Shown in pieces: positions 18,901-26,693 of a stretch of DNA of 64,000 nt. The DNA comes from Legionella nautarum (GTDB lineage: Bacteria > Pseudomonadota > Gammaproteobacteria > Legionellales > Legionellaceae), in assembly GCF_001467895.1 (NCBI RefSeq), contig NZ_LNYO01000013.1, positions 476,686 through 540,685 of the forward strand, given 5' to 3'. The number at the start of each line of letters is the position of its first letter. Position 1 is the first letter of the stretch. Position numbers and translations under genes: made by a program. The notes beneath the pieces are model-generated. The model was not told where the DNA came from. It worked only from the letters and a program-made list of their open reading frames with translations, and searched no databases.

Positions 18901-19123
18901 TATTAGAAAACGAATTCATGCAGGAAATTGCTATGTAAATCGTAATATGATTGGTGCTGTTGTTGGTTTACAGCCTTTTGGTGGAGAAGGCTTATCGGGC
19001 ACAGGACCAAAGGCAGGAGGACCCTATTATCTCCTGCGCTTATGTCATGAACGAACTTATACTGTTGATACCACGGCAGCAGGAGGTAACGCGAGTTTAA
19101 TGTCGTTGCCAGAGGGATATTAG
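15971..19123 (+). CDS. putA: Bifunctional proline dehydrogenase / P5C dehydrogenase (short PutA)
   Basis: Converts proline to glutamate through FAD-linked oxidation and NAD-linked oxidation of glutamate semialdehyde. 1050 residues from the ATG at 15971, with GGAG 8 nt upstream. The PRODH barrel covers roughly 190-480 (ISIKLSALHPRY, MVRLIKGAYWDSEI, FATHNAYSV, YAPVGSHEDLLPYLVRRLLENG). The aldehyde dehydrogenase covers about 560-1035, with SPWNFPLAIFTGQ, the Glu of IAETGGQNAML and the Cys of GSAGQRCSALRVLF. The N-terminal ribbon-helix-helix repressor of E. coli PutA (about 1320 residues) and the C-terminal extension are absent, so it cannot autoregulate by DNA binding. Confidence 0.96.
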   Translation: MLERYSAQLPQGARALINNAYRVDELTVLTELIKNAELDSEQINATRNQATILVEQVRAERKKSTGIDSFLTEYSLSSDEGIALMCLAEALLRVPDNATIDSLIKDKLTTADWKSHRGQSDSFFVNATTWALMLTGKVLTPEKADSMLSKTLFKLLNRSGESVVRKAVDKAMRIMSKQFVTGRTIGEALSRAKKKEAIGYRYSYDMLGEAALTMIDADRYFDAYKEAIKAIGASVDKNIHIYQRAGISIKLSALHPRYQEAQRVRVMEELPPKLLELSQLAKEYDIALTIDAEESERLELSLDIIERVFNDDSLHGWQGFGMAVQSYQKRAFYLLDWIADLARGKQRRMMVRLIKGAYWDSEIKKTQMQGFSEYPVFTRKVFTDVSFQACAKKLLTMTDAIYPQFATHNAYSVAMILNIVGNYRDFEFQCLHGMGNELYEQIVPANRLGIPCRIYAPVGSHEDLLPYLVRRLLENGANSSFVNRIVDEKAPISTLVEDPVSKASHLLGKINQNIPLPASIFVPGRKNSSGIDFTDREVVAKLQQRYIDMDLSHWFAKPLLAGGKQGGEVERSVLSPQNPERPIGRVSDSTQQDIDWALSHAERAFPSWCQTPVIERIACIERFANLLEEKMPELLAMACLEAGKTWSDGVAEIREAVDFCRYYAMMAEKLMAKPMKLHGYTGELNELSLHGRGVVLCISPWNFPLAIFTGQVAAALVTGNCVIAKPAEQTSLIACFAVQLMHQAGIPTEVVQLLPGNGETVGAALVADPRIKAVIFTGSTQTAAHINKTLATRGGEIIPLIAETGGQNAMLVDSSALLEQVAIDTITSAFGSAGQRCSALRVLFVQEEIYPRMIHLLKGAMAELQVGDPRWLSTDIGPVIDNEALSGLKAHVNAMKQKYEIIYQCKLSEECESGYFMPPTAIAIDNMAALEKEVFGPVLHVISYKRKNLDDVIEQINNTGYGLTLGIHSRINHTVEYIRKRIHAGNCYVNRNMIGAVVGLQPFGGEGLSGTGPKAGGPYYLLRLCHERTYTVDTTAAGGNASLMSLPEGY

Positions 19124-19126
19124 AAG

Positions 19127-19144
19127 GTTGGGCTTTGGCCCAAC
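19127..19144 (+). terminator. Hairpin after putA
   Basis: GTTGGGC-TTTG-GCCCAAC begins just after the putA stop and is followed by a T-rich but interrupted stretch (ATTCATTTTTATTTTATT). Probable terminator. Confidence 0.6.
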
Positions 19145-19321
19145 AAATTCATTTTTATTTTATTCACAAATCTTCCCAATAAAGCCTATTATTATAATAA
19201 TTAACAAAATCTCCCGTATGTCATCCCGAATGTGGGATGAGGTATGAGAATAGTTTATAGGTTCAAGAAGTAGGTAGTAGGGCAGTTAATACACGGAGCT
19301 AACAACAAAAGGCCGAATAAA

Positions 19322-20317
19322 ATGAAAGCATTCTTTTTGAACTCCTTGGCGTACCTCGTCAGTTTCCTAAGAATATGTATACTTCTTTTCGTTTTTCTTT
19401 TACTTATTGCTTTTATCTCTCAATTCGTAGAAAACATCGGGCAATATCCCACTTTAGTAAAAATAAATAATCTAGAGCAACAATTAAGTAAGCCATTCAC
19501 CGACCAAATTAAAATGGCAATGCCCTATCGTTATAAAGAGGCGGATTACAGTGAGATTATCCTTATATTCCTGATGCTTATCTTGGCTCATATTTGTGTA
19601 GTGCTGCGATCAAAATTACAGGGAAAGTTGCGACGTATCCATGAAAAAGAAACCTATTACAAATGGCGTAACCAGGTCAGTCGCGTTGTATCAAAGGATA
19701 AAATGAAGGAGATCGATAGCAAATTTGAAGCTTTAAACACAAGCAAAGCTAGCGATAGGAAAAAAATACTTCGCGAGTTTGCTATTTTAAAAACGAAGCT
19801 TGATAGTATGGGACAGCAACTTGCGTTTCTTGCCATTGATGTTGTTGACTCTACAGGTATGAAGCGGGATGAAGACAAATATATTGCTGCTTACGATTTT
19901 GATCGTTACAACCACCTTGTTAATGAAAGCCTTAATGAAAGTGGGGTGTTGAAATTTGCAATGACTCCTGATGGAATTATGAGTTGTTTTCGCACCGTTG
20001 ATGATGCGGTCAAGGCAGCAATCACTCTACTTGATAAGTTAAAAATATTTAATGCTAGTGAAAAAAAAATCAAGAGGGAATTTCAAATTCGTTGTGGTAT
20101 AAACGCCGGTTTTGTTTATTTTGATGAAGAGATGCCACTTGAGCAAGTCAGCGATCGGGTTATTGATATAGCCGGACATATGCAAAAATATGCTAAACCT
20201 AATAGTATTAATATTGCTGCTTCAGCAATAGAGCCCCTAAAAAATCGCGGTGGATTTAGTGAAACAAATGATGTAATTGACGAGCAAAAAGTGTTTGAAT
20301 GGATAGCTAATAAGTAA
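19322..20317 (+). CDS. Membrane-anchored class III nucleotide cyclase homologue, divergent catalytic motif
   Basis: 331 residues. Two membrane segments (about 10-32 and 76-96) bracket a ~45-residue periplasmic loop, followed by a helical linker and a class III cyclase domain from about 165. The metal-binding aspartates are present in FLAIDVVDST (D173) and AMTPDGIMSCF (D217), and IRCGINAGFVYFD matches the central strand. The position normally reading NxAAR(L) reads DIAGHM (282-287), so the transition-state Asn and Arg are not obvious. It may be inactive, a pseudo-cyclase, or a subgroup with different chemistry. First gene of a probable five-gene cluster, 25 bp before the bufferin-like gene. 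Confidence 0.75.
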   Translation: MKAFFLNSLAYLVSFLRICILLFVFLLLIAFISQFVENIGQYPTLVKINNLEQQLSKPFTDQIKMAMPYRYKEADYSEIILIFLMLILAHICVVLRSKLQGKLRRIHEKETYYKWRNQVSRVVSKDKMKEIDSKFEALNTSKASDRKKILREFAILKTKLDSMGQQLAFLAIDVVDSTGMKRDEDKYIAAYDFDRYNHLVNESLNESGVLKFAMTPDGIMSCFRTVDDAVKAAITLLDKLKIFNASEKKIKREFQIRCGINAGFVYFDEEMPLEQVSDRVIDIAGHMQKYAKPNSINIAASAIEPLKNRGGFSETNDVIDEQKVFEWIANK

Positions 20318-20342
20318 TTAAACAGAAAATAAGGATATTATC

Positions 20343-20630
20343 ATGAAGAATAGGGATAAAATAATCAAAGCTGCTGTAAGCGCTTTTCTCGCGATGGCAG
20401 CTACTCAAGTCGTCGCTGATACAAATGCTCAAAATCAGGGAGCACAGAATTCGGTAAAATGCTACGGAGTAGTTAAAGCAGGTATGAATGATTGTGCTAC
20501 TGCAACTGCTTCTTGTGCCGGCTCTTCAACAAAAGACAATCAAGCTGATGCTTTTGTGTTCGTTCCTGCAGGTTTATGTGAAAAACTAGTAGGGGGCAGT
20601 TTAACTGCGGGAACAGAAAAGAAATCTTAG
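20343..20630 (+). CDS. BufA1-like (DUF2282) exported bufferin-type peptide
   Basis: 95 residues: a cleavable signal peptide of about 25 residues ending near TQVVAD, then a short mature part with four cysteines in the contexts VKCYGVVKAGMNDC, ATASCAG and PAGLCEKLVGG. This pattern is that of DUF2282/BufA1 proteins, whose members are metal-responsive precursors in which cysteines are modified by an MNIO enzyme (BufB, DUF692) with partner BufC. No DUF692 or BufC gene is visible in the window, so this is an orphan precursor, or one modified in trans or not at all. It is tightly packed between the first cyclase and two YceI genes. Confidence 0.8.
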   Translation: MKNRDKIIKAAVSAFLAMAATQVVADTNAQNQGAQNSVKCYGVVKAGMNDCATATASCAGSSTKDNQADAFVFVPAGLCEKLVGGSLTAGTEKKS

Positions 20631-20670
20631 TTTAGCCTTTTAAAATTCATATACTTACATGGAGTACTAC

Positions 20671-21249
20671 ATGATTAGGACTATAGCGCGTTTTTTGATA
20701 GCATTATTATTCATTCTACCAGTCTCTTTTCTGCATGCTGCAGTTGAAACCTTAACTCTTGATCCACAACATAGTTATGTTTTGTGGGAAATTGAGCATC
20801 TGGGATTTTCAACACAAGTCGGTAAGTGGTATGTCACTGGGACCGTCACTTTAGATCAGGATCAACCACAAAACAGCAAGGTCGAAGCGACTATTAAAGT
20901 ATCTAATGTAATCACAGGTATACCGGAGCTTGATAAGCATTTGCAAGGACCGCTTTTTTTCGACACTGCAAAATACCCTACAGCGACTTTTGTTTCTAAC
21001 AAAGTCGATGTGCTGAGCAAAACGAAAGCAAAAGTCGAGGGTATGTTAACTCTACGTGGAGTGACCAAACCAGTTACTTTGAATGTGACTCTGAATAAAG
21101 TGGGTAAAAGTCCAATTACTGACAAAATGACAGTCGGTTTTACTGCGACGACTACCCTTAAACGCTCTGATTTTGGAATGAAAACCTTGATACCTGATGT
21201 TGGGGATGAAGTTAAAATTCAAATTGGTGCCGAAGCATACAAATCATAA
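20671..21249 (+). CDS. YceI-family periplasmic lipocalin-like protein (first copy)
   Basis: 192 residues from the ATG at 20671 (GGAG at 20661-20664); an ATG at 20659 overlaps that site. A signal peptide (MIRTIARFLIALLFILPVS) ends near HAAVE. The YceI barrel follows: LDPQHSYVLWEIEHLGFS near 28, GPLFFDTAKYPTATFVS near 92, GMLTLRGVTKPVTLNV near 122, and FGMKTLIPDVGDEVKI at the end. Structurally known members bind long polyisoprenoids such as ubiquinone. It is paralogous to the next gene. Confidence 0.9.
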   Translation: MIRTIARFLIALLFILPVSFLHAAVETLTLDPQHSYVLWEIEHLGFSTQVGKWYVTGTVTLDQDQPQNSKVEATIKVSNVITGIPELDKHLQGPLFFDTAKYPTATFVSNKVDVLSKTKAKVEGMLTLRGVTKPVTLNVTLNKVGKSPITDKMTVGFTATTTLKRSDFGMKTLIPDVGDEVKIQIGAEAYKS

Positions 21250-21273
21250 AAAGGGTTAAAGGAGACTTAGGCC

Positions 21274-21849
21274 ATGAAAATAAATGCCAATAAGGGATTA
21301 GTCTGTTTGCTATTTATACTCGTACCACTCCTAGGGCGAGCTGCACCACCAGAATGGCAAATCGAGCCGAATCAAAGCAGTCTTTCTTTTACTGCCACTC
21401 AAAATGGTGCGCCGGTTACTGGTCAATTTAAGACTTTTACAGGAGAAATTTTTGTTGATCCTGCTAATTATAAAGCGAGCTCGGTACATATTGTCATTGA
21501 TATGAATTCGATTTCTACCGATTATGCTGATGTTAAAAATACGCTGCTTACAGCGGATTGGTTTGATGTGAAAATGTTTCCAAAAGCGGAGTTTAAGTCC
21601 ACTGATTTTAATAAAACAGGGGACAACAGTTATCAGGCTATCGGAAATCTCACAATTCGTGATAAAACAGTACCAGTCACTTTGACCTTTACTACAGAGC
21701 AACCTTCTGCCGATACTGGGGTAGTCATTGGTAATACCATATTGAAACGAGAGGCCTTTGGTGTTGGGCAAGGGGAGTGGTCGAGTACTGATCAAATAAA
21801 AGATGATGTGAAAGTTGATTTTAAAATTACTGCAAAAAGAAAAAATTAA
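21274..21849 (+). CDS. YceI-family periplasmic lipocalin-like protein (second copy)
   Basis: 191 residues, with a signal peptide ending around LLGRAAPP. The same fold as the neighbour but clearly diverged: IEPNQSSLSFTATQNGAPV near 30, ADWFDVKMFPKAEFKS near 92, GNLTIRDKTVPVTL near 121, and an IKDDVKVDFKIT ending. The GGAG site lies 24 bp after the first copy. The divergence from copy one argues for distinct ligands or partners rather than a recent duplication. Confidence 0.9.
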   Translation: MKINANKGLVCLLFILVPLLGRAAPPEWQIEPNQSSLSFTATQNGAPVTGQFKTFTGEIFVDPANYKASSVHIVIDMNSISTDYADVKNTLLTADWFDVKMFPKAEFKSTDFNKTGDNSYQAIGNLTIRDKTVPVTLTFTTEQPSADTGVVIGNTILKREAFGVGQGEWSSTDQIKDDVKVDFKITAKRKN

Positions 21850-21955
21850 ACTTCATTGCTACCGAGGCAGGAAGATTAGAATCTGTAACAACGCTGGTTT
21901 GATTGAACAGGGCTTAAATCATCTTTGTTAGGAGAAGATAGCAAAAGGACATATA

Positions 21956-23242
21956 GTGATTAGGCGCTCAAACTTATATTTATTTATTTTCCTTGGCATT
22001 TTTTCCAGCTTAGTTTTGGTAGGGGGTATACTTTCCCCTCTACTGCTTCATTATATTCGTGCAACCTATCTTTCTATGAGCACCATGGTTCATCAGCATG
22101 AAGCAGAAATGTTTGGTCGCTTCATATCCAAATTAATTGAAGAAGGCGAGCCGAAAGAAAAGGTTATCGATGCCTTTCAACATTCGCTCAATAATACGGA
22201 AATGTATCGCGGCTATCTTTATTTAGTGAATGAAAATACGGGCGTGTTTCTTGCCCATCCCGATAGAAATGTTGTGGGAAGAAATGCCGGCGAGCTTGAT
22301 GCAGATTTTTTACCGATTAATGATCATAAAACCATGAAATGGTCTACTGCCATGAAAGAAAAGAAATTAGCCCAGGGAGGCATGCTCAAAATGCCTACTG
22401 GCCGCGTAGAGATTTTCAATTCTTTTCTCGTTCCTTCCACTGATTTTCGTGTTTTCTCTCATGAAAATTTAAAACGCTTAAACAGAGAAATAGCTAAATT
22501 ACAGCGAATTACCATCTTAATTTTCATATTACTGGGATTTTTAATTGCCCTACCTGCTTCCTATGCGGCTTTGAAAGTAAGTCGTCGTTATGAAAGAACA
22601 ATTGAAGAAGAGCAAGACAAGTCCGAACGATTATTATTGAATATCTTACCTTTAAGTATTGCTAAACGATTAAAAGCACAGGAAACAAATATTGCTAACC
22701 GTTATGAAGACGTTTCAATATTATTTGTTGATATAGTCGATTTTACCTCTCTTGCGGCACAGATGAGCCCAGAACGATTGGTTGAAATACTGAGTTATGT
22801 CTTTTCTCAGTTCGATGCAATTTCAGTGAGACATGGTTTAGAAAAGATTAAAACAATGGGAGACGCTTACATGGTGGCCGGAGGCGTTCCTGAGTTTAAA
22901 GAAAATCATTTAAAATGCTGCATAGAAGCGGGGTTTCAAATGATGGAACTAATTACTAAAGAATTTAATGCGGATATTCAATTACATGTTCGCATGGGTT
23001 TACATGTGGGGCCGGTTGTTGCGGGAGTAATTGGTACTCATAAGTTTACTTATGATCTATGGGGTGAAACGGTGAACATTGCTTCTCGACTTGAAAGTAT
23101 GGGTAGCCCGGGCTATATCCATTGTTCTGAAATGGTTTATGAGCGCATGAAGGACGAGTACAAATTTCTACCTAGGAAAAAAATGGTATTAAAAGGAATG
23201 GGTGAAGTTTCTACCTATTTTTTAGTTCCCCGAGGGGCATAA
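21956..23242 (+). CDS. Class III adenylate cyclase with extracytoplasmic Cache-like sensor
   Basis: 428 residues starting at GTG 21956 (AAAAGGA upstream). TM1 is about 8-32; the periplasmic region 33-180 contains GYLYLVNENTGVFLAHPDRN, typical of a single Cache sensor; TM2 is about 184-206; a signalling helix precedes the cyclase domain (245-410). All catalytic residues are visible: metal Asp D259 in FVDIVDFT and D303 in KTMGDAYM, adenine-selecting K299 and D367 (TYDLWG), and transition-state N374 and R378 (VNIASRLES). It should therefore make cAMP in response to a periplasmic ligand. It ends the cyclase-bufferin-YceI cluster, with a 106 bp gap before it. Confidence 0.92.
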   Translation: MIRRSNLYLFIFLGIFSSLVLVGGILSPLLLHYIRATYLSMSTMVHQHEAEMFGRFISKLIEEGEPKEKVIDAFQHSLNNTEMYRGYLYLVNENTGVFLAHPDRNVVGRNAGELDADFLPINDHKTMKWSTAMKEKKLAQGGMLKMPTGRVEIFNSFLVPSTDFRVFSHENLKRLNREIAKLQRITILIFILLGFLIALPASYAALKVSRRYERTIEEEQDKSERLLLNILPLSIAKRLKAQETNIANRYEDVSILFVDIVDFTSLAAQMSPERLVEILSYVFSQFDAISVRHGLEKIKTMGDAYMVAGGVPEFKENHLKCCIEAGFQMMELITKEFNADIQLHVRMGLHVGPVVAGVIGTHKFTYDLWGETVNIASRLESMGSPGYIHCSEMVYERMKDEYKFLPRKKMVLKGMGEVSTYFLVPRGA

Positions 23243-23330
23243 AAAACTATTTTCTTAACTTTGCAGAATCTCTTTTCCTTGCCTATGCTTTAAAGAATTT
23301 AATAATTTTAAAAATAGGGAAGAGGGCACC

Positions 23331-23480
23331 ATGGATCGATCAAGCCTATTTAAAATTATCCTTGCTGTTACATTCTGCTGCTTAGTCGTAGTGGGTTTTG
23401 CGCATACTAAGGATATTTTTGCACAAGCGGTTATTGCCAATAAATTTGGAAATTTTAGTCAAGCTAAGCCGATGCAGTAA
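23331..23480 (+). CDS. Small 49-residue exported or membrane peptide
   Basis: The ATG at 23331 follows an AGAGGG site. Residues 7-25 form one hydrophobic segment (LFKIILAVTFCCLVVVGFA), then a short polar tail ending SQAKPMQ. It could be a single-span membrane protein or a signal peptide with a ~25-residue mature product. It lies 88 bp downstream of the adenylate cyclase on the same strand and directly before a strong terminator, which supports its being the last gene of that transcript. No family recognised. Confidence 0.5.
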   Translation: MDRSSLFKIILAVTFCCLVVVGFAHTKDIFAQAVIANKFGNFSQAKPMQ

Positions 23481-23511
23481 ATGCATAATAGCTTCATCCC
23501 CTTTATTACAT

Positions 23512-23536
23512 AAATGCCCAGGATAGCTGGGCATTT
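23512..23536. terminator. Bidirectional hairpin terminator
   Basis: AAATGCCCAG-GATAG-CTGGGCATTT, a perfect 10 bp stem with A/T ends, between the plus-strand cyclase cluster and the minus-strand gene ending at 23560. Confidence 0.8.
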
Positions 23537-23559
23537 ACTGACACCCAATTGGCTAATTA

Positions 23560-24183
23560 TTACTGGAAAGAAGGAGCATCTGGCTCTGGCTCCATTCCGT
23601 TAGCTAAGGTTTTATGGTAGATAGCTGCTGCAATAAATAAAATAGCTGCAATAGCCATAATAGCGGCAATAGTTGGTGTGACAAAACCCAAGATTATACA
23701 GGCTACACCTGCAGTGGCTCCTAATACGAACTCTGCTTTAGCTAGCTTATTGTATTGATGTTTAGTAAACAGAGTATTTGTGCCATTCAAATGGGATTGT
23801 ACCCCCCCAGCGAATACTTTGGCAGATGGAACGAGATGGTTTTTAAAACCATCTGTTAGCGTATGCCACATACCGGCTAGTAATTCACTGGACTGAAATT
23901 GTTCATTAGATGTTATCTGCTCTTGAATATGCGCAGTGTGTGAAGCAACATAGTCATTGAGCTCTTTCCTTTCATCCTCTATCCTTTCCTCAAAATAATA
24001 GTGAAACTCAATCTCAGCGTCTTTAATACTAACAAGAGGGCGATCTCGTGGTGGAATGAATACACTTGCTGTAGTAATGTGTAGTTCATGTTCTCCATCA
24101 GGTAGCGGATGAGCGGTGAGTAATTCTTTAAGTGCAATTCTTTTCGTTTTAGAAGAGCCTGATAAAACGAGATTTATACGCAT
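23560..24183 (-). CDS. Uncharacterised protein with C-terminal two-helix membrane hairpin
   Basis: 207 residues, not recognised. Residues 1-75 look like a beta-rich soluble domain (MRINLVLSGSSKTKRIALKE, VFIPPRDRPLVS), followed by a helical stretch and a hydrophobic hairpin at about 148-190 (two segments rich in Ala, Ile and Gly). The tail is short and acidic (NGMEPEPDAPSFQ). AAGGAAAAACT precedes the ATG. The layout is the same as that of the next gene and of 29471-30136: soluble domain, helical linker, then two adjacent helices near the C-terminus. Possibly secreted into host membranes, but this is speculation. Confidence 0.65.
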   Translation of the reverse strand: MRINLVLSGSSKTKRIALKELLTAHPLPDGEHELHITTASVFIPPRDRPLVSIKDAEIEFHYYFEERIEDERKELNDYVASHTAHIQEQITSNEQFQSSELLAGMWHTLTDGFKNHLVPSAKVFAGGVQSHLNGTNTLFTKHQYNKLAKAEFVLGATAGVACIILGFVTPTIAAIMAIAAILFIAAAIYHKTLANGMEPEPDAPSFQ

Positions 24184-24221
24184 AGTTTTTCCTTAGATAA
24201 ATAAAGTGAGTGAAAAAATTG

Positions 24222-24920
24222 CTAAATAATAATGGTGACCTCAGATTGATTAGCCTGTGCCTTTTCAAGTAAACCAGCCGCAAGAAAAAGAGCTGCTGCT
24301 AAAAGAAGAAAGCTAGCGGTAATCGGTTCTATAAAAAAAATAGGTATGCTGAGCAATGACAACGCAATTGCCGTTCCAAATTCAGCCCTAGCTTTTCTTT
24401 GATGATAATCATCATATTGAGGTCTGAAAAGAACAGCCCTACGCGGGTAACCATAAGTTGAATGAGGGTTCTGGTATTGTTGATTGCTCCATTTGTCTTT
24501 TTCTCTTTTTATAAAGCGGTTCAGTTCACTTTGATGATGACGAATAGCACGGAGACCAGATTCAGAAACTCTATCCATGTAATCTGCAGAGCTTCCTAAA
24601 CAATGACGGACAAATTGCTCGTAGGACTGAGCAAACTCTTCAAGGTTATTAAGATCACTTAACTCATTTGAGGGAGAGTTGTTTGCAAAGCTGTAACTCA
24701 GATTAAGATTAAAGGCTGGCTGCTGCGGATAATAGGGACTGGTTGTGGAGCGGCTGTCATGATGAAATTGACTCGGCTCTTGAGGGATTAAATGGAGCTG
24801 ATAATGTCGATATTTGGGATAGCTGCGCAAAAAATTTTCTAGATTTGATTCGAATAACTCTGCTAATTCATGACTGGCATCAAGGTTTTCTGCTTGTACC
24901 CTAATATTTAGTTGGCGCAT
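24222..24920 (-). CDS. Uncharacterised protein with C-terminal two-helix membrane hairpin
   Basis: 232 residues. The start MRQLNIRVQAENLDASHEL is a strand-helix pattern like that of the gene downstream (MRINLVLSG). The middle is rich in Tyr, Pro, His and Gln (residues 50-80 and 145-170). A hydrophobic hairpin spans about 180-222 and the protein ends in SEVTIII. AAGGAAAGATC precedes the ATG. It is 38 bp upstream of the related gene and probably cotranscribed. No known domain recognised. The pair look like old paralogues by architecture more than by residue identity. Confidence 0.65.
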   Translation of the reverse strand: MRQLNIRVQAENLDASHELAELFESNLENFLRSYPKYRHYQLHLIPQEPSQFHHDSRSTTSPYYPQQPAFNLNLSYSFANNSPSNELSDLNNLEEFAQSYEQFVRHCLGSSADYMDRVSESGLRAIRHHQSELNRFIKREKDKWSNQQYQNPHSTYGYPRRAVLFRPQYDDYHQRKARAEFGTAIALSLLSIPIFFIEPITASFLLLAAALFLAAGLLEKAQANQSEVTIII

Positions 24921-24972
24921 GATCTTTCCTTAAATTTAAACAATAAATCAAAATCAGGGGAGCTGAATGAGT

Positions 24973-26406
24973 TTATTGACTACCGTGAATATCAAACTCC
25001 TCTGAAACAATCCCATGTTCACGATCAAACATTTCTTCATGCTTTTTAGCAAAAAGCCATGGAAGAACAACAAAGAGCAATAATCCACCAATCAAAAAGC
25101 TTTCAAAAAAGAACAGGTTCCCTACTGGAATTTGAGTTGGTGGAACAAAACCAATAAACATTGCAGAAAGGCAGCAAAGAATGCCTAGCCCAGCAACTAG
25201 CCACATCACTGGCTTTCCTCCGGGAATGGTATAGCTTCGAGGTGTATTAGGCTGGCTGTAGCGTAATTTTATCGCTGCAGAAAACATGAAAACATAAACT
25301 AATAGAGCCATTTGTGCGCATAGGTCACTTAAAAGCCAATAGGCAGCATTAATTGAATCAAGCAGGATAAAAACTGAACTTAAAAGCGTGAAGATTATAC
25401 CCTGGGTGATTAAGATGGCAACGGGTGCGCCGTGGCGATTAACTCTAGCGAAACATTCGGGCAGCGAACCATCGCGTGCAGCAACCAATAACCCTTTTGT
25501 TGGGCCAATAATCCATGCAGAAACACCGCTGACACCACCGAGAATAATTAAAATGGCAATGAGCTTAGTCATCCAAGGAAGATGGTAGCTATTAAAAAAT
25601 ATAGCGTAGGCATCAATTAAGCCTGAGACAACGCTTAAGTCCTTGTTGGGTACAACAAGGACAATGGCTAATGAACCTAAAACCAAGGTAGAAAAAATAA
25701 GGATCGTTGAGTATAAAATGGCACGAGGGTAATCTCTTTGTGGATTTTTAACTTCCTCAGCGTGCACGGCTGACATTTCCATGCCGAGTAGACCAAATAG
25801 AACTGCGGCGAAAAGCGATAAGTTACCAATAGAATTAAAATCAGGTACCCAAGATCTGGACAGATCAGCAGGAAGAGGTTTTCCTTGAAAAAGCCAGATA
25901 GCTCCTAAGATGCTGATTAAGAGCATCGGTAAGATGGTGCCTAAGCTGGCGCCAATAATACTCACAATACTTGAGACCCTCATTCCAAAACAATTGAGGA
26001 AGGTAAAAAGCCAAAATAGCCCAAGGATGGTAGTCAGTAAATAAAATTTATCGTTAGCAAGCTGTGGTGCAAATAGATAAGAAAGCGTCGCTGCAATAAA
26101 CGCTAAAATAGTAGGGTACCACACCACATTATAAATCCATTGTAACCAGATGGTAATAAATCCAGCACGTCGGCCAAAAGCTTCACGTACCCAGACATAG
26201 AGGCCGCCCGTATTGGGAAAAGCAGTCGCTAATTCAGCAGCGACTAGCGCAATGGGTATAAAAAAGGTTAGCGCAGCAATCAGATAATAAGAAATTAGAG
26301 GGAGACCCAGCTTTGCGCTAATTGGTAAAGTTCGCAGACTATCAACAGCAATGACATTGATCATAACCAATGAAAAGACTGACAATACTTTTTTAGAGGG
26401 ATGCAT
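24973..26406 (-). CDS. APC-superfamily amino-acid permease/antiporter
   Basis: Inner-membrane transporter of 477 residues with about 12 helices. The N-terminal signature NVIAVDSLRTLPISAKLG followed by AAELATAFPNTGGLYVWV near residue 57 is that of the glutamate:GABA antiporter (GadC/YjeM-like) branch. VHAEEVKNPQRDYPRA near 215 is the conserved APC loop, and RDGSLPECFARVNRHGAPV near 312 is the second. The acidic C-terminal tail (EEMFDREHGIVSEEFDIHGSQ-like) is cytoplasmic. The substrate is not decidable; amino-acid exchange would suit Legionella carbon metabolism. Confidence 0.88.
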   Translation of the reverse strand: MHPSKKVLSVFSLVMINVIAVDSLRTLPISAKLGLPLISYYLIAALTFFIPIALVAAELATAFPNTGGLYVWVREAFGRRAGFITIWLQWIYNVVWYPTILAFIAATLSYLFAPQLANDKFYLLTTILGLFWLFTFLNCFGMRVSSIVSIIGASLGTILPMLLISILGAIWLFQGKPLPADLSRSWVPDFNSIGNLSLFAAVLFGLLGMEMSAVHAEEVKNPQRDYPRAILYSTILIFSTLVLGSLAIVLVVPNKDLSVVSGLIDAYAIFFNSYHLPWMTKLIAILIILGGVSGVSAWIIGPTKGLLVAARDGSLPECFARVNRHGAPVAILITQGIIFTLLSSVFILLDSINAAYWLLSDLCAQMALLVYVFMFSAAIKLRYSQPNTPRSYTIPGGKPVMWLVAGLGILCCLSAMFIGFVPPTQIPVGNLFFFESFLIGGLLLFVVLPWLFAKKHEEMFDREHGIVSEEFDIHGSQ

Positions 26407-26565
26407 GCAAACTAGTCCTTATTAATGAGAGGGTTACCAATGATAAAATTGGTGATAGATAAGTGAGAACCATGCATCTAAGTTATTAATTTATCAAGCG
26501 GCAAAATTTAGCAGTTTAGCTGAATAAAATCAATCAATGGATTAGCAAAATGAAATGAGATCGCA

Positions 26566-26599
26566 TGGATACCGCGAACAAGTCGCGGTAGGTAGGCAC
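26566..26599 (-). repeat. Half copy of the second inverted-repeat family
   Basis: TGGATACCGCGAACAAGTCG and the following bases, when reverse complemented, match the arm at 5597-5627 at 24 of 31 positions with no gap. It sits in the gap between acnA and the permease gene; the rest of 26407-26693 shows no gene. Confidence 0.55.
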
Positions 26600-26693
26600 G
26601 AAAACAAGATCTGCAAAAGGATGACATTTTTATAAAAACTGTCGTAGTGGATCCCTGCAGATCTAGGTTGGGCCTTGACTCAACATTAATTCT

